Shown: one piece after another, positions 55,136 to 63,843 of the stretch
Numbering within the stretch: the first letter of the stretch is position 1
How the letters are laid out: every line of letters starts with the position of its first letter
Source: an uncultured Gemmata sp.
GTDB lineage: Bacteria > Planctomycetota > Planctomycetia > Gemmatales > Gemmataceae
Length of the DNA: 64,000 bases
Direction: 5' to 3'
Assembly: GCA_937924775.1 (NCBI GenBank)
Contig: CALDUT010000008.1
Coordinates: 124,001 to 188,000, forward strand
The notes under the pieces: model-generated
What the model was told of the DNA's origin: nothing
The model's database searches: none
What the model saw: only the letters and a program-made list of their open reading frames with translations
Program-made: the position numbers and the translations under genes

Positions 55136-56167
55136 ATGCGCAAACTCCTGCTCGTCGGCCTTTTGCTCATTCCTCCTCTGACCGGTTGCAAACGGCTGGA
55201 AAATTTCACTTTTAAAACGCAAGTCGAGACGAAATTAGACCTTCCAGCACCGGTGAGTGTCACTGCCGGGAACGTTGCCCCGGTGGTTGTTCAACCGGGC
55301 CAGCCGCGGATCGCCATTCTCGATGTTGATGGCCTGATTCTGAACACCCCGTTTGTGGGGCCCTTGTCGGTGGGGGAAAACCCTGTGGCCCTGTTTCGCG
55401 AAAAGTTAGAGGCCATTGCCCAGGATCCGTGCATAAAGGCTGTTGTACTCAGGATTAACAGCCACGGCGGCGGTGTCGCCGCGTGTATCACCATGCGGCA
55501 CGACCTGGAACGCTTCAAGGAACGGACACGCTTGCCCGTTGTGGCGTGCCTGATGGATACCGCGGCGGGCGGAGCCTATTACTTGGCCTCCGCGGCCGAT
55601 CATATCGTTGCCGGGCCCGCCACAGTCACTGGGGGAATTGGCGTGGTTCTCAATCTGTTCAACTTGGAAGATTTGATGGGCTTGGTCAATGTCCGCCCGG
55701 AACTCATCAAATCCGGGGCCTACACCGACATTGGTGGCTCGCACCGCTTTATCACGGCGGAAGAACGGAAATGGCTGGAAGCCATGGCCGCCGACTTCCA
55801 TCGGCAATTGATTGCCGACATCAAGCGGAGCCGGCCGAATGCCACCGACGAAACCAACTTCGACGGCCGCATTTTCACCAGTTCCCAAGCCCACAAACGC
55901 GGTCTGGTGGATAGTATCGGCGACCTCGACGACGCTGTCAGCCTCGCGGGGCAACTCGGCTGCCCGGGCTTGGCCGTTCGCCCAGGAGTGGTGCTGTACC
56001 GCCGCAACAACGATCCGGCCCGCTCCATCTACGCTATCACGGCCAACGTGCCGCTGCAGGGCGCAGGGCTGTTCCCCTCGGTTCCCGGCATCGACCGCGC
56101 CAAGCTGCCCACATTCCTCTCGGCGTGGCAGCCGGAAATCACGATGGAAAAGCTGGGTGGCAAATAA
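55136..56167 (+). CDS. SppA-like (S49) lipoprotein lacking the catalytic serine
   Basis: 343 residues. Signal peptide with lipobox (LLLVGLLLIPPLTGC), so it is lipid-anchored outside the cytoplasm. The ClpP/crotonase-like S49 fold is clear: IAILDVDGLILNTPF, VVLRINSHGGGVAACITMRH, ADHIVAGPATVTGGIGVVLN, and ELIKSGAYTDIGGSHRFIT with the conserved KSGxYxDxG lysine region. The nucleophile position, normally Ser in AASGGYY, reads DTAAGGAYYLAS, so the Ser is replaced by Gly. It is probably a non-proteolytic relative. The ATG at 55136 follows AAAGGTG; an upstream GTG at 55127 is less likely. Divergent from the synthase operon. Confidence 0.82.
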   Translation: MRKLLLVGLLLIPPLTGCKRLENFTFKTQVETKLDLPAPVSVTAGNVAPVVVQPGQPRIAILDVDGLILNTPFVGPLSVGENPVALFREKLEAIAQDPCIKAVVLRINSHGGGVAACITMRHDLERFKERTRLPVVACLMDTAAGGAYYLASAADHIVAGPATVTGGIGVVLNLFNLEDLMGLVNVRPELIKSGAYTDIGGSHRFITAEERKWLEAMAADFHRQLIADIKRSRPNATDETNFDGRIFTSSQAHKRGLVDSIGDLDDAVSLAGQLGCPGLAVRPGVVLYRRNNDPARSIYAITANVPLQGAGLFPSVPGIDRAKLPTFLSAWQPEITMEKLGGK

Positions 56168-56502
56168 CTTCCGGCGACAGCAGCGCAGAGTCCCACTGTT
56201 GTTATAGCACAGTAACAACCAAGGGCCGGTGGTATGGGTCGAAGCCCTTACCGCGGCTCCTTCACGAAGCTCTCCCTTAACAAAACGCCCGCCCCCTGTT
56301 TGCTGGTCTTCAACTAGCGTACAAACGGGCTTCCCAAGCCCCTTCCACAGCCTAACGGCAACCCCATTCCGACCACCGAGCGAACAGGGAAACGGCCGAT
56401 CTTCCCTCGGGGCCCCACCGCGCCTGCGGCGCCCTTGGATCCTATCACGCCAGGGCCCGAGGGCTTCACTTCACGCAGAAGGGATCGGTTCTGGTCTTAA
56501 GT
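56168..56502. other. Intergenic region between convergent genes
   Basis: 335 bases with no gene. GTTGTTA (56198-56204) and TAACAAC (56213-56219) form a perfect 7-bp stem, 30 bases after the SppA-like stop. It is a weak terminator candidate without a U-tract. Confidence 0.45.
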
Positions 56503-57765
56503 TCAATTGGGCAAAGGATTTGGAGATTGAAATGTTTCGGGTGGCTCGGCTTTGGGAACTACCACCACGCCTTGTTCGGTCACCACGAAGCCGCGGCGGC
56601 GATCAAATTCCAAGTCGTAGCCGATCACCGTATAAGGGGGCAACTTCACGTCTTTGTCGATGATGGCCCGGCGGATGCGGCAGTAGCGGCCCACATCGAC
56701 GCCATCGAGCAAAATGGAATCTTCCACCACTGCGTAGCTGTTGATGCGCACGCGGGGCGAAAGAATGCTCCGCCGCACTTGCCCGCCGGAAACAATACTG
56801 CCTGCGCAAACGATGCTGTCGAGGGCCTCTCCGCGGCGGGCATGCCCCACCGGTCCTTCCGCGGAGAACACGAACTTCGGGGGCGGCAATTGCGGTTGTA
56901 AAGTGCGAATCGGCCACGACGCATCGTAGAGATTCAGCACCGGTTCCACGGCCACCAGGTCCATGTTGGCCTGATAGTAGGCATCGAGCGTGCCGACATC
57001 ACGCCAGTACGCGGTCGCCTTGCGGTTTTCATCCCGAAAGCGATAGGCCATGGCCTTCATGCCGCTGGAAATCATGTGGGGAATGATGTCACGGCCAAAA
57101 TCGTGACTGCTCGTGGCTTGGGCGGCATCCTGGCAGAGCAGTTCAAACAACATCCGGGCGTTGAAGACGTAAATTCCCATGGAACCGAGAGCATGGTTCG
57201 GATCCCCCGGCAGCGGCGGAGCGATTGCGGGTTTTTCCAGAAAATTCACCACGCGATCATCGGCGGTCGTCTCCATGATGCCGAAGTGTTTCACGTCGGC
57301 CAGCGGCACGGGGATGCAACCAATCGTGACATCAGCCCCCCGTTCGCGGTGTTCGCGAATCATCTGGCCGTAGTCCATCTTGTAGATATGGTCGCCGGCC
57401 AGAATGAGGACGTTTTCGGCCCGTTCGCGTTCAATCGAGTAGATGTTTTGGTAGATGGCGTCCGCGGTGCCTTTGTACCATGTCTCGTCGATTCGCTGTT
57501 GTGGGGGTAGCACTTCGACCGATTCGCCCAATTCGGAACTGAGGAAATTCCAGCCTTGGCGAATGTGCCGATCGAGGCTGCGAGATTTGAATTGGGTGAG
57601 AACGAGAATCCGTCGTAAACCGCTATTGATGCAGTTGGAAAGGGTGAAGTCGATGATGCGATAGAGCCCCCCGAAGGGTACCGCGGGTTTGGCGCGGTCG
57701 CGTGTCAGCGGTTCGAGTCGTGTCCCTTTGCCTCCCGCCAGAACTACGGTTACCACATTACGCAT
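56503..57765 (-). CDS. glgC: Glucose-1-phosphate adenylyltransferase
   Basis: 420 residues. Makes ADP-glucose for glycogen synthesis; this step controls glycogen accumulation. N-terminal catalytic domain: VVLAGGKGTRLEPLTRDRAK, YRIIDFTLSNCINSGLRRI, LAGDHIYKMDYGQMI, FLEKPAIAPPLPGD and AYWRDVGTLDAYYQANM. The C-terminal left-handed beta helix (residues ~300-400) has hexapeptide repeats (SIVSGGQVRRSILSPRVRIN). The regulatory sites of the family lie at the junction. The ATG at 57765 gives MRNVVTVVLAGGKGTRL; the longer upstream frame is noncoding. No other glg gene is adjacent. Confidence 0.95.
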   Translation of the reverse strand: MRNVVTVVLAGGKGTRLEPLTRDRAKPAVPFGGLYRIIDFTLSNCINSGLRRILVLTQFKSRSLDRHIRQGWNFLSSELGESVEVLPPQQRIDETWYKGTADAIYQNIYSIERERAENVLILAGDHIYKMDYGQMIREHRERGADVTIGCIPVPLADVKHFGIMETTADDRVVNFLEKPAIAPPLPGDPNHALGSMGIYVFNARMLFELLCQDAAQATSSHDFGRDIIPHMISSGMKAMAYRFRDENRKATAYWRDVGTLDAYYQANMDLVAVEPVLNLYDASWPIRTLQPQLPPPKFVFSAEGPVGHARRGEALDSIVCAGSIVSGGQVRRSILSPRVRINSYAVVEDSILLDGVDVGRYCRIRRAIIDKDVKLPPYTVIGYDLEFDRRRGFVVTEQGVVVVPKAEPPETFQSPNPLPN

Positions 57766-57982
57766 AATAACCCCCACGAAACGCCCGTGCCGACATTGTG
57801 TCGGAGCGGCATCGTCGGGGCAAGCGGTAGGGCTTGAATGAAATAGACAGATGGTCATTCGATCAATCCGACCGATTGACCAAAAAGTGGACACACGCTA
57901 CCGCACTGGCTGGACTCTACCCAAATGAACCCGTCGGTGGGGCTGAACTTGGAGCCTCGGGAAATTTTCACTTAAGAAGCCC

Positions 57983-58564
57983 TCAGTTCGGCCGGTACAG
58001 ACCGCTGACGATTTCATCCCACGAAGGGACGTTCCAGTTAGCGATCAGTTCACGCAGGACTTCGCTGGCGGTGTCTTCCTCCGCTGCGCAGCGTGGAAGC
58101 TCCTCGGCGGCCTCGTCGGTGGTGAGCGGTTCAGCTTCGTCGTCGCGGAGCGATGCGTCTTCGTGGGTCGCGACCTCGGCCTCGGCCCCCGCGGTGGCAC
58201 TGGCCGCAGCGACGTCCGGGGTGGCTGCGCCCCCTTTGCGACGCCGGCGGCGCCGGCGCCGGCGTTTGCGACCAGTGGTGGGTACTTCGCCCTCGGCGGT
58301 TTCGGCCGGAACGCCGTCCGGGGTCCCGTCGTCGGATTCGGTCAGGTCCTCGTCGGCGAGCAATTCCGGTTCGCTGTCGGTCCCGGTGTCCGCTTCCACC
58401 GGTTCATCCGAGCTGCTGGTTTCTGGTCGCTCGGCTTCTGGGGCGGGAGCGGCCAAATCCGGCGTCGGCGAAGCTTCCGTAGCAGTCGACGCCGGCGACT
58501 TGACCACACCCAGTTCCCGGGCCAAGTCGTTCCAGTCGTCGTCGGGGGAAATGGGGTTCATCAT
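57983..58564 (-). CDS. Acidic disordered protein with a nine-arginine block
   Basis: 193 residues, mostly acidic and disordered (EADTGTDSEPELLADEDLTE), with one striking basic block near residue 100, K-R9-K (GRKRRRRRRRRRKGG). A conserved-looking end follows (LRELIANWNVPSWDEIVSGL, then YRPN). There is no signal or membrane segment. The charge pattern recalls the arginine-rich linkers of RNase E-like and ribosome- or nucleic-acid-binding proteins. The role, perhaps nucleic-acid binding, is an inference from charge only. The DNA under the Arg run is an extreme CGC/CGG repeat. Confidence 0.7.
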   Translation of the reverse strand: MMNPISPDDDWNDLARELGVVKSPASTATEASPTPDLAAPAPEAERPETSSSDEPVEADTGTDSEPELLADEDLTESDDGTPDGVPAETAEGEVPTTGRKRRRRRRRRRKGGAATPDVAAASATAGAEAEVATHEDASLRDDEAEPLTTDEAAEELPRCAAEEDTASEVLRELIANWNVPSWDEIVSGLYRPN

Positions 58565-58682
58565 GGAAACTCGACGGAATCTCTAGCCCCGGGGTGTACA
58601 ACCATTCGCAGGAACAACCACCCCACGAATTTAACCTGAGCAATATGTCCAATTCCTGAACACCGCTCTGCTTTCTTTCAGC

Positions 58683-59006
58683 TTATCGCGCCGCGACGGA
58701 ACTGGGAACCGGGTAATTGGGGACGATCGCTGTTCGCGGTGGCCGGGCTAGGTGAACCTCGATCAGTTGGTCGCCCGGTTCAGCCCCGTAGCCTTCCACC
58801 AGGGCTTCGTAAACGTCGCCTTCGGGCAGTTCATCCCGGGGAATCCAATAGCTATCTCTTGGCCAATTCGCTACTTGCGCCAAATGGTCCACGAGAACCG
58901 ACCACGTGTCGACCGGCAGCGGCAACCCCGGCAGAAGCCGCGTGAACAGCTCACTGACGGCGTCGTCCAAACAACTGCGCGGCGGCAGAAGGTAAAAAGT
59001 GGCCAT
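58683..59006 (-). CDS. Small conserved hypothetical protein
   Basis: 107 residues, no signal or membrane segment. Distinct phrases: MATFYLLPPRSCLDDAVSEL, LLPGLPLPVDTWSVLVDHLA, DSYWIPRDELPEGDVYEALV. The tail is Pro/Arg-rich. It lies about 120 bases before the poly-arginine protein on the same strand. Family not recognised. Confidence 0.72.
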   Translation of the reverse strand: MATFYLLPPRSCLDDAVSELFTRLLPGLPLPVDTWSVLVDHLAQVANWPRDSYWIPRDELPEGDVYEALVEGYGAEPGDQLIEVHLARPPRTAIVPNYPVPSSVAAR

Positions 59007-59188
59007 CGGAAGAACCCTCGCGCCCTAATATCCGCGGGGGTTATCGAGCGCAGGATCGAATCCGCGTCACCAGAAGCGCGGCTGCCATGTCGCGGTTCGG
59101 CCCAGAGACTCTCACAATCGGCACAATCGTCCCTATTGAACTTTTCAGATTCCCCGTCAACTGCTGAATTGGAAATCTGTATGCGGCA

Positions 59189-59217
59189 CCTGACCATTTC
59201 TTGGTCAGGCCTTTTGT
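59189..59217. terminator. Hairpin between argA and a small gene
   Basis: CCTGACCA (59189-59196) and TGGTCAGG (59202-59209) form a perfect 8-bp stem with a 5-base loop, followed by CCTTTTG on the plus strand. It lies 45 bases beyond the argA stop. The T-rich side faces the wrong way for argA, so it is a weak or bidirectional terminator at best. Confidence 0.4.
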
Positions 59218-59253
59218 TATTTCACCAGTTGACCAAGGGTCAATGCCGTTTGG

Positions 59254-60540
59254 CTACTTCAAGTCTTTGATGAGTACCTGCGATTTCCGCCCTTGCTGCT
59301 CGTATTTTTCCCGCCGGGCGGGGGGCAGGTCGTCGGGGGTGCCGAGTTTGTAACCGCCTTTTTGCACAAAAAAGTTGATGGCTTGGGTAGACAAGCAAAA
59401 GATTCTGGCCAATCCGCGGCCCCGGGCGATGTCTTCGGCGTAGTGGATCAGCTTGGCCCCGATGCCTTGGTTCTCGTACCGCGGATCGACAAACACACTC
59501 GCCACCTCTCCCATATTCTGTTCGGGGTACATGTGTAAGGCTGCACACGCCACCGGGTTGCGGTCCACCTCGAAGACGAAGTAATCGTGAATAATCTTCT
59601 CCAACTCCGCCCGGGTGCGTTTCACCAATTCGTCGTTTTGAACGCCCTGTTGGATGAGACTGTAGATGGTCCGCACGTCCTTTTTCTGGGCGGCGCGGAT
59701 GGCTTGATACTCGTTGGCGTAGATGAGTGTCCCGATGCCTTCGTTGGAAAACACTTCTCCCAACAGGCCTTCTTGCTCGCGGCCATCGATGATGTGGACG
59801 CGTTCAATCCCTTCCTTGCCGGCCCGCACGGCATGAGTGAGCTTGGTCATCGTTTCGAGGGGTAACTCGGCGCGATGTCTCTTCAGGAAGTTATCGGCCT
59901 CCTGAACGGTCATTTGCCGGATCACGCCTTTGGCATCGCGGATGCCGCCTTCGGTGTTCAGATAGATGAGTTTGACCGCCCGCAAGGCCTTGGCCACCTC
60001 CACCGCGACGGCATCGGAGTTGAGTCGGTACGACGCCCCGGCCCCGTCGATACCAATCGGGGGAATGACCGGGATGATGTCGTGTTCCAGAAGGGTTTGT
60101 AGCAAGGGAATGTCGATGCGTTCGACCTTGCCGGTAAATAAATGATCGACCCCCCCGAGAATGCCCGCGGGATGAGCCACCACGGCATTGGGGCAGGCCC
60201 CACGTAGATCGTTGGCTGAAAGCCCTTCCAGAATTTCGTGCGTGACGCGATTGGCCGCGGTGATAGCCACATTCAACGTGGCGTGATCAGTAATGCCCGT
60301 GCCCACCAGATCGGAGGGTGTCACGTTCACAAGCGCCGCATAGCGTTTGATCTGATGGGCAGCCCCGTGGACCAAGGCCACGCGAATGTTCAGACTGCGT
60401 AGTAAAGCTATGTCCAATAATAAGTTGGGGAAATTGTCGTCTTCGACGACGGCCCCATCAAGCGCAATGACAAAGACCCGGTCGCGGAACCGTGGAACAT
60501 AGCGGAGGATTTCCCGAAAATGAGTCAGCCGTTCATGCAT
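59254..60540 (-). CDS. argA: N-acetylglutamate synthase (amino-acid kinase domain + GNAT)
   Basis: 428 residues. First step of arginine biosynthesis: acetylates glutamate with acetyl-CoA. The kinase-like N-terminal domain (~10-290) opens HERLTHFREILRYVPRFRDR and includes VFVIALDGAVVEDDNFPNLL, LRSLNIRVALVHGAAHQIKR and RLNSDAVAVEVAKALRAVKL. The GNAT domain follows, with the acetyl-CoA loop in YENQGIGAKLIHYAEDIARG and an end QQGRKSQVLIKDLK that closely tracks E. coli ArgA (QRKSKVLMADL). In the family arginine inhibits through the kinase domain. The ATG at 60540 is chosen over an upstream TTG at 60624 because it starts at the conserved block. Confidence 0.93.
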   Translation of the reverse strand: MHERLTHFREILRYVPRFRDRVFVIALDGAVVEDDNFPNLLLDIALLRSLNIRVALVHGAAHQIKRYAALVNVTPSDLVGTGITDHATLNVAITAANRVTHEILEGLSANDLRGACPNAVVAHPAGILGGVDHLFTGKVERIDIPLLQTLLEHDIIPVIPPIGIDGAGASYRLNSDAVAVEVAKALRAVKLIYLNTEGGIRDAKGVIRQMTVQEADNFLKRHRAELPLETMTKLTHAVRAGKEGIERVHIIDGREQEGLLGEVFSNEGIGTLIYANEYQAIRAAQKKDVRTIYSLIQQGVQNDELVKRTRAELEKIIHDYFVFEVDRNPVACAALHMYPEQNMGEVASVFVDPRYENQGIGAKLIHYAEDIARGRGLARIFCLSTQAINFFVQKGGYKLGTPDDLPPARREKYEQQGRKSQVLIKDLK

Positions 60541-60750
60541 CGAAGATTGGGGCGTCGTCCCACGCCCGTTCACGGGGGCGTCATCAGCCGCCGGCGTCCT
60601 GACGGCCGATGCTCCCTCCGGCAACAGCCATCACACGGTAACGCCAATACAGCGGCATTGTAGGACCAATGGAAGGGAACCGGACGAAGACCACTTCGCA
60701 TCTAGAATACTATGAATCCGCCGCGGGGCACACTACCGGAGGAATTCGCT

Positions 60751-61821
60751 ATGCCAGAGAACGTTGCGATCATCGGTTCGGGCCCGGCCGCGTGGACGGC
60801 CGCCATCTACGCCGCCCGCGCCAATCTCAACCCCCTCGTCTTCGAAGGCAACCCGTATGACGAAAAAAACCGGCAAAACGGGACAATGCCCCTGGGGCAA
60901 TTGGCCCTGACCACCGAAGTCGAGAACTTCCCCTCGTGGCCCGCCGGCGACACCCGGCAATACCTCAAAACAGCCCTCCAACCCGACGACCCGGATTTCC
61001 CCGCGTGGGTGGCCGAAAACAAAGAACAACCCACCCACGGCATCAACGGCCCGGAACTCGTGGCCCTGATGCGGCAGCAGGCAAGGAACTTCGGTACCCG
61101 CGTGGAATCCAAAGACATCGTGAAAGTCGATTTCCGCAACCGCCCCTTCACCCTCACGGCCCACGACGGCCAAAGTGTGCAAACGCACACTGTTATTATC
61201 GCCACCGGAGCCCGGGCCAACTATCTCGGTTTGCCCAGTGAGGAGAAATTCAAAAACCGCGGCGTCTCGGCCTGCGCGGTGTGCGATGGGGCCTTACCGC
61301 GCTTCCGCAACCAGCCGATTGCCGTCGTCGGTGGGGGCGATACTGCGGTGGAAGAAGCCGCATACCTGAGCAAGTTCGCCAGCCGCGTTCACATGCTGGT
61401 GCGTCGCGATGTGCTGCGGGCCAGCAAGATCATGGCCGAACGCGCCCGTTCCAACCCCAAAATCGACATCCGCTGGAACACCGAAGTCGATGAAGTGTTG
61501 GGCGATGACAAAAAAGGCGTCACGGCGTTGCGTGTGCGCAACAACAAAACCGAAGAGAAGTACGAACTGCCGGTCGCGGGACTGTTCCTCGCGATTGGTC
61601 ATACCCCCAACGTGGCTTTTCTCGAAGGGCAGGTGGAACTGACCCCCACCGGTTACATCAAGTGGACCACTTTGGCCCGCACCTACACCAGTGTCGAAGG
61701 CGTTTTCGCCGCGGGGGACGTCGCTGACGACTACTACCGACAAGCGGTCACGGCCGCCGGCACCGGCTGTATGGCCGCGCTCGACGCCGAACGCTACCTC
61801 GGCCACCACGGACTCATCTAA
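60751..61821 (+). CDS. trxB: Thioredoxin reductase with an extra segment
   Basis: 356 residues against about 320 in E. coli. FAD motif [20 protein letters not shown], redox pair CAVCDGA (CxxC), NADPH motif [20 protein letters not shown], and C-terminal [20 protein letters not shown]. Between [15 protein letters not shown] and [20 protein letters not shown] is an insert of about 28 residues with [20 protein letters not shown], absent from E. coli TrxB. The ATG at 60751 follows GGAGG at 8 bases; an earlier in-frame ATG at 60712 has no site. Cytoplasmic; it keeps thioredoxin reduced. No trxA is adjacent. Confidence 0.93.
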   Translation: MPENVAIIGSGPAAWTAAIYAARANLNPLVFEGNPYDEKNRQNGTMPLGQLALTTEVENFPSWPAGDTRQYLKTALQPDDPDFPAWVAENKEQPTHGINGPELVALMRQQARNFGTRVESKDIVKVDFRNRPFTLTAHDGQSVQTHTVIIATGARANYLGLPSEEKFKNRGVSACAVCDGALPRFRNQPIAVVGGGDTAVEEAAYLSKFASRVHMLVRRDVLRASKIMAERARSNPKIDIRWNTEVDEVLGDDKKGVTALRVRNNKTEEKYELPVAGLFLAIGHTPNVAFLEGQVELTPTGYIKWTTLARTYTSVEGVFAAGDVADDYYRQAVTAAGTGCMAALDAERYLGHHGLI

Positions 61822-62178
61822 CCGGTCCTGGCATCGCGCCCCACCGACGCTGGGCCAGCCACAACCCCGGTACAACCCTCGGGAGGCCCTGAAACGTTGC
61901 CGCTACCGGCGTCCGGACCCGCCAGCCGGCCGGGGTGGCCGCAGGGTTTCCCAAGACCGCACCGTTTGCCCGTTTTGCGCCGCTAGTAAACGCAGAGGCG
62001 AGAACCAATAAATTCGGCAGTTTTGATTGCCGATCCGTCTGCGGTGTCTATACTTCCATCACTGCCGGATGTTCGGCAGAACCTCTCCTCATATGCGGTT
62101 TTTCGCCAGCTCGAAGGCGACCAACGGCATATGAGGCTCGTGGCTTTTCACGGGCAAACGGATCGAAAGGGTCAAGTC
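61822..62178 (+). other. Intergenic region upstream of a 58-residue gene
   Basis: 357 bases, mostly featureless and GC-rich. A possible promoter lies at 62027-62054 (separate entry). The frame upstream of 62179 is open back to about 62023, but without a ribosome site or conserved look. Confidence 0.45.
62027..62054 (+). promoter_or_regulatory. Possible sigma-70-type promoter
   Basis: TTGCCG (62027-62032), a 16-base spacer and TATACT (62049-62054), about 125 bases upstream of the 58-residue gene. The -10 is close to consensus, the -35 is weak. It was found by eye only. Confidence 0.3.
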
Positions 62179-62355
62179 ATGGTCCGCTCTGACACCCTCT
62201 CTGAGGTGGACTTTATCGAGGAACTCCGCCTCCGCCGTTGGGCGCGGGAAAATTATGTGCCCGCGAATGAACGCGACACCTCGTGGCATCCGATTATTCT
62301 GGAAGAGATGCGCCGCAAAGACGGCGAAGTGAGCGAAGCGGTTCTGGTCAGCTAA
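62179..62355 (+). CDS. Small conserved hypothetical protein
   Basis: 58 residues: MVRSDTLSEVDFIEELRLRR, then WARENYVPANERDTSWHPII and LEEMRRKDGEV. Charged, helical, soluble, cysteine-free. The ATG at 62179 follows AAAGGG at 8 bases; the frame could extend upstream to ATGs near 62131, but the composition changes there. The compact RRWARENYVPxxxRDxxWHPIIxEEM pattern looks like a conserved short planctomycete family. Function unknown. Confidence 0.7.
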   Translation: MVRSDTLSEVDFIEELRLRRWARENYVPANERDTSWHPIILEEMRRKDGEVSEAVLVS

Positions 62356-62488
62356 CGAATTTCTGACACAACGGCCCGCGCGGGTGCTCCCCTGGTGATT
62401 GGTGGCATACGCGAATGGCCGGCAAGGCGTCGGATCGCTTGGGCGATAACCGCCACTCGTCACCGCCACCAGCAACATGGAGGTTGCG

Positions 62489-63658
62489 ATGGGCTTTTTC
62501 TCAGGGCGAGTCAGCTTCTTGCGGTTCAAAGTCAACGGTCCGGCCCCACGACTGTTCGATGACGAATACCTCGACCGGCTCAGAGATCGGATGGCCGGCC
62601 GGCAACGCATTGCCTCCGCGGATGGCATCGAAATCGGTTGGACCGCCGGTGAACACATTCTGGACACCGACTTTCAGCTCGCCAAAAACATCATCAACGA
62701 TACCCTTTCGTTCGATCTCCGCATCGATACCGACAAAATCCCCAGCGACTTGTTGCGGGCCTACTATGCGGTGGAGCTGAAAGCTTTGGCGAAGAATAAC
62801 CCCAGCGGCTGGCCCAGTGCCCGGCAAAAACGCGAAGCCAAGGAAATCGCTCGGGAACGTCTCGAACAGGAAGCCAAGGACGGCCGCTACAAGAAGCGGA
62901 AGTGTCTTCCGGTCTTGTGGGACCGGCTCTCCAACGAAGTCCTCTTCGGGGCCACATCCCTGACGCAAATCGACCGGCTCTGCGGGTTATTCGCACAAAC
63001 TTTCGGCATGGAACTGGAGTGCATCACTGCGGGGCGGCGGGCTTACCAACTCGCGGAACTCCAGGCTCGCACCCGCATGGTCGATGATTCGGCCCCCAGT
63101 GCCTTCGTTCCTGGGGTCACGCCGGCCGATGTGGCTTGGATCGCCGATGAAACCAGTCGCGACTTTTTGGGCAATGAATTTCTCCTGTGGCTCTGGTACT
63201 ACACCGATGTTCAATCGGATACGATTGCTGTCGCGGATGGCTCGGAAATCACGCTGATGTTGGCCCGCACCCTCCAACTCGAATGTCCCCGGGGCGTGAC
63301 CGGGCACGAAACCATCTCCAGTGAAGGTCCGACCCGCTTGCCCGAAGCCCGCCGGGCCATTCAAAGCGGTAAGCTCCCCCGCAAAATGGGGCTGACATTG
63401 GTCCGCCACGGCGAGCAGTACGAATTGACCCTGCACGCGGAAACGCTCGCCGTCAGCAGCGCCAAGCTGCCCCCGCCCGACGAACAGGCCGATGCCCGCG
63501 GTAAACTGGACGACCGCGCCAACCAAATCCGCTCCCTCATCGAAACGCTCGACTTACTGTATGATGCCTTCGGCCAAAAACGCTTCAGTTCCGAATGGGA
63601 ATCGGAATTGCTGGGCATGCAGAAGTGGCTCAAACGCGAGGAACGCCGCGCCGCGTAA
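62489..63658 (+). CDS. RdgC-like protein, recombination-associated (tentative)
   Basis: 389 residues. It begins MGFFSGRVSFLRFKVNGPAP and includes DSFQ-type strands, then PSARQKREAKEIARERLEQE, which tracks the helical part of RdgC, and SLTQIDRLCGLFAQTFGMEL. RdgC is a ring-forming DNA-binding protein linked to recombination and replication-fork control. The match is by pattern only, and the N-terminal strands differ from E. coli RdgC. No signal or membrane segment. The ATG at 62489 is 5 bases after GGAGG; an ATG at 62477 overlaps that site. Confidence 0.55.
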   Translation: MGFFSGRVSFLRFKVNGPAPRLFDDEYLDRLRDRMAGRQRIASADGIEIGWTAGEHILDTDFQLAKNIINDTLSFDLRIDTDKIPSDLLRAYYAVELKALAKNNPSGWPSARQKREAKEIARERLEQEAKDGRYKKRKCLPVLWDRLSNEVLFGATSLTQIDRLCGLFAQTFGMELECITAGRRAYQLAELQARTRMVDDSAPSAFVPGVTPADVAWIADETSRDFLGNEFLLWLWYYTDVQSDTIAVADGSEITLMLARTLQLECPRGVTGHETISSEGPTRLPEARRAIQSGKLPRKMGLTLVRHGEQYELTLHAETLAVSSAKLPPPDEQADARGKLDDRANQIRSLIETLDLLYDAFGQKRFSSEWESELLGMQKWLKREERRAA

Positions 63659-63843
63659 TGGCCGCGGCCTAAACCTCTGGCAACCAGTGCTTGGCAGTCA
63701 CGCATGCCGCGTGTGGCATCATCACAAAGACGTTCGATGTCCATCAGTCACTTCTCGCGGTCAAAACATTGTCTCGCGGCTTTCCTCTGCGAAAGCCGTG
63801 AGGTACAATCCGGAGGTTGCCTGAAAGCCCTGGACCCGCCATC

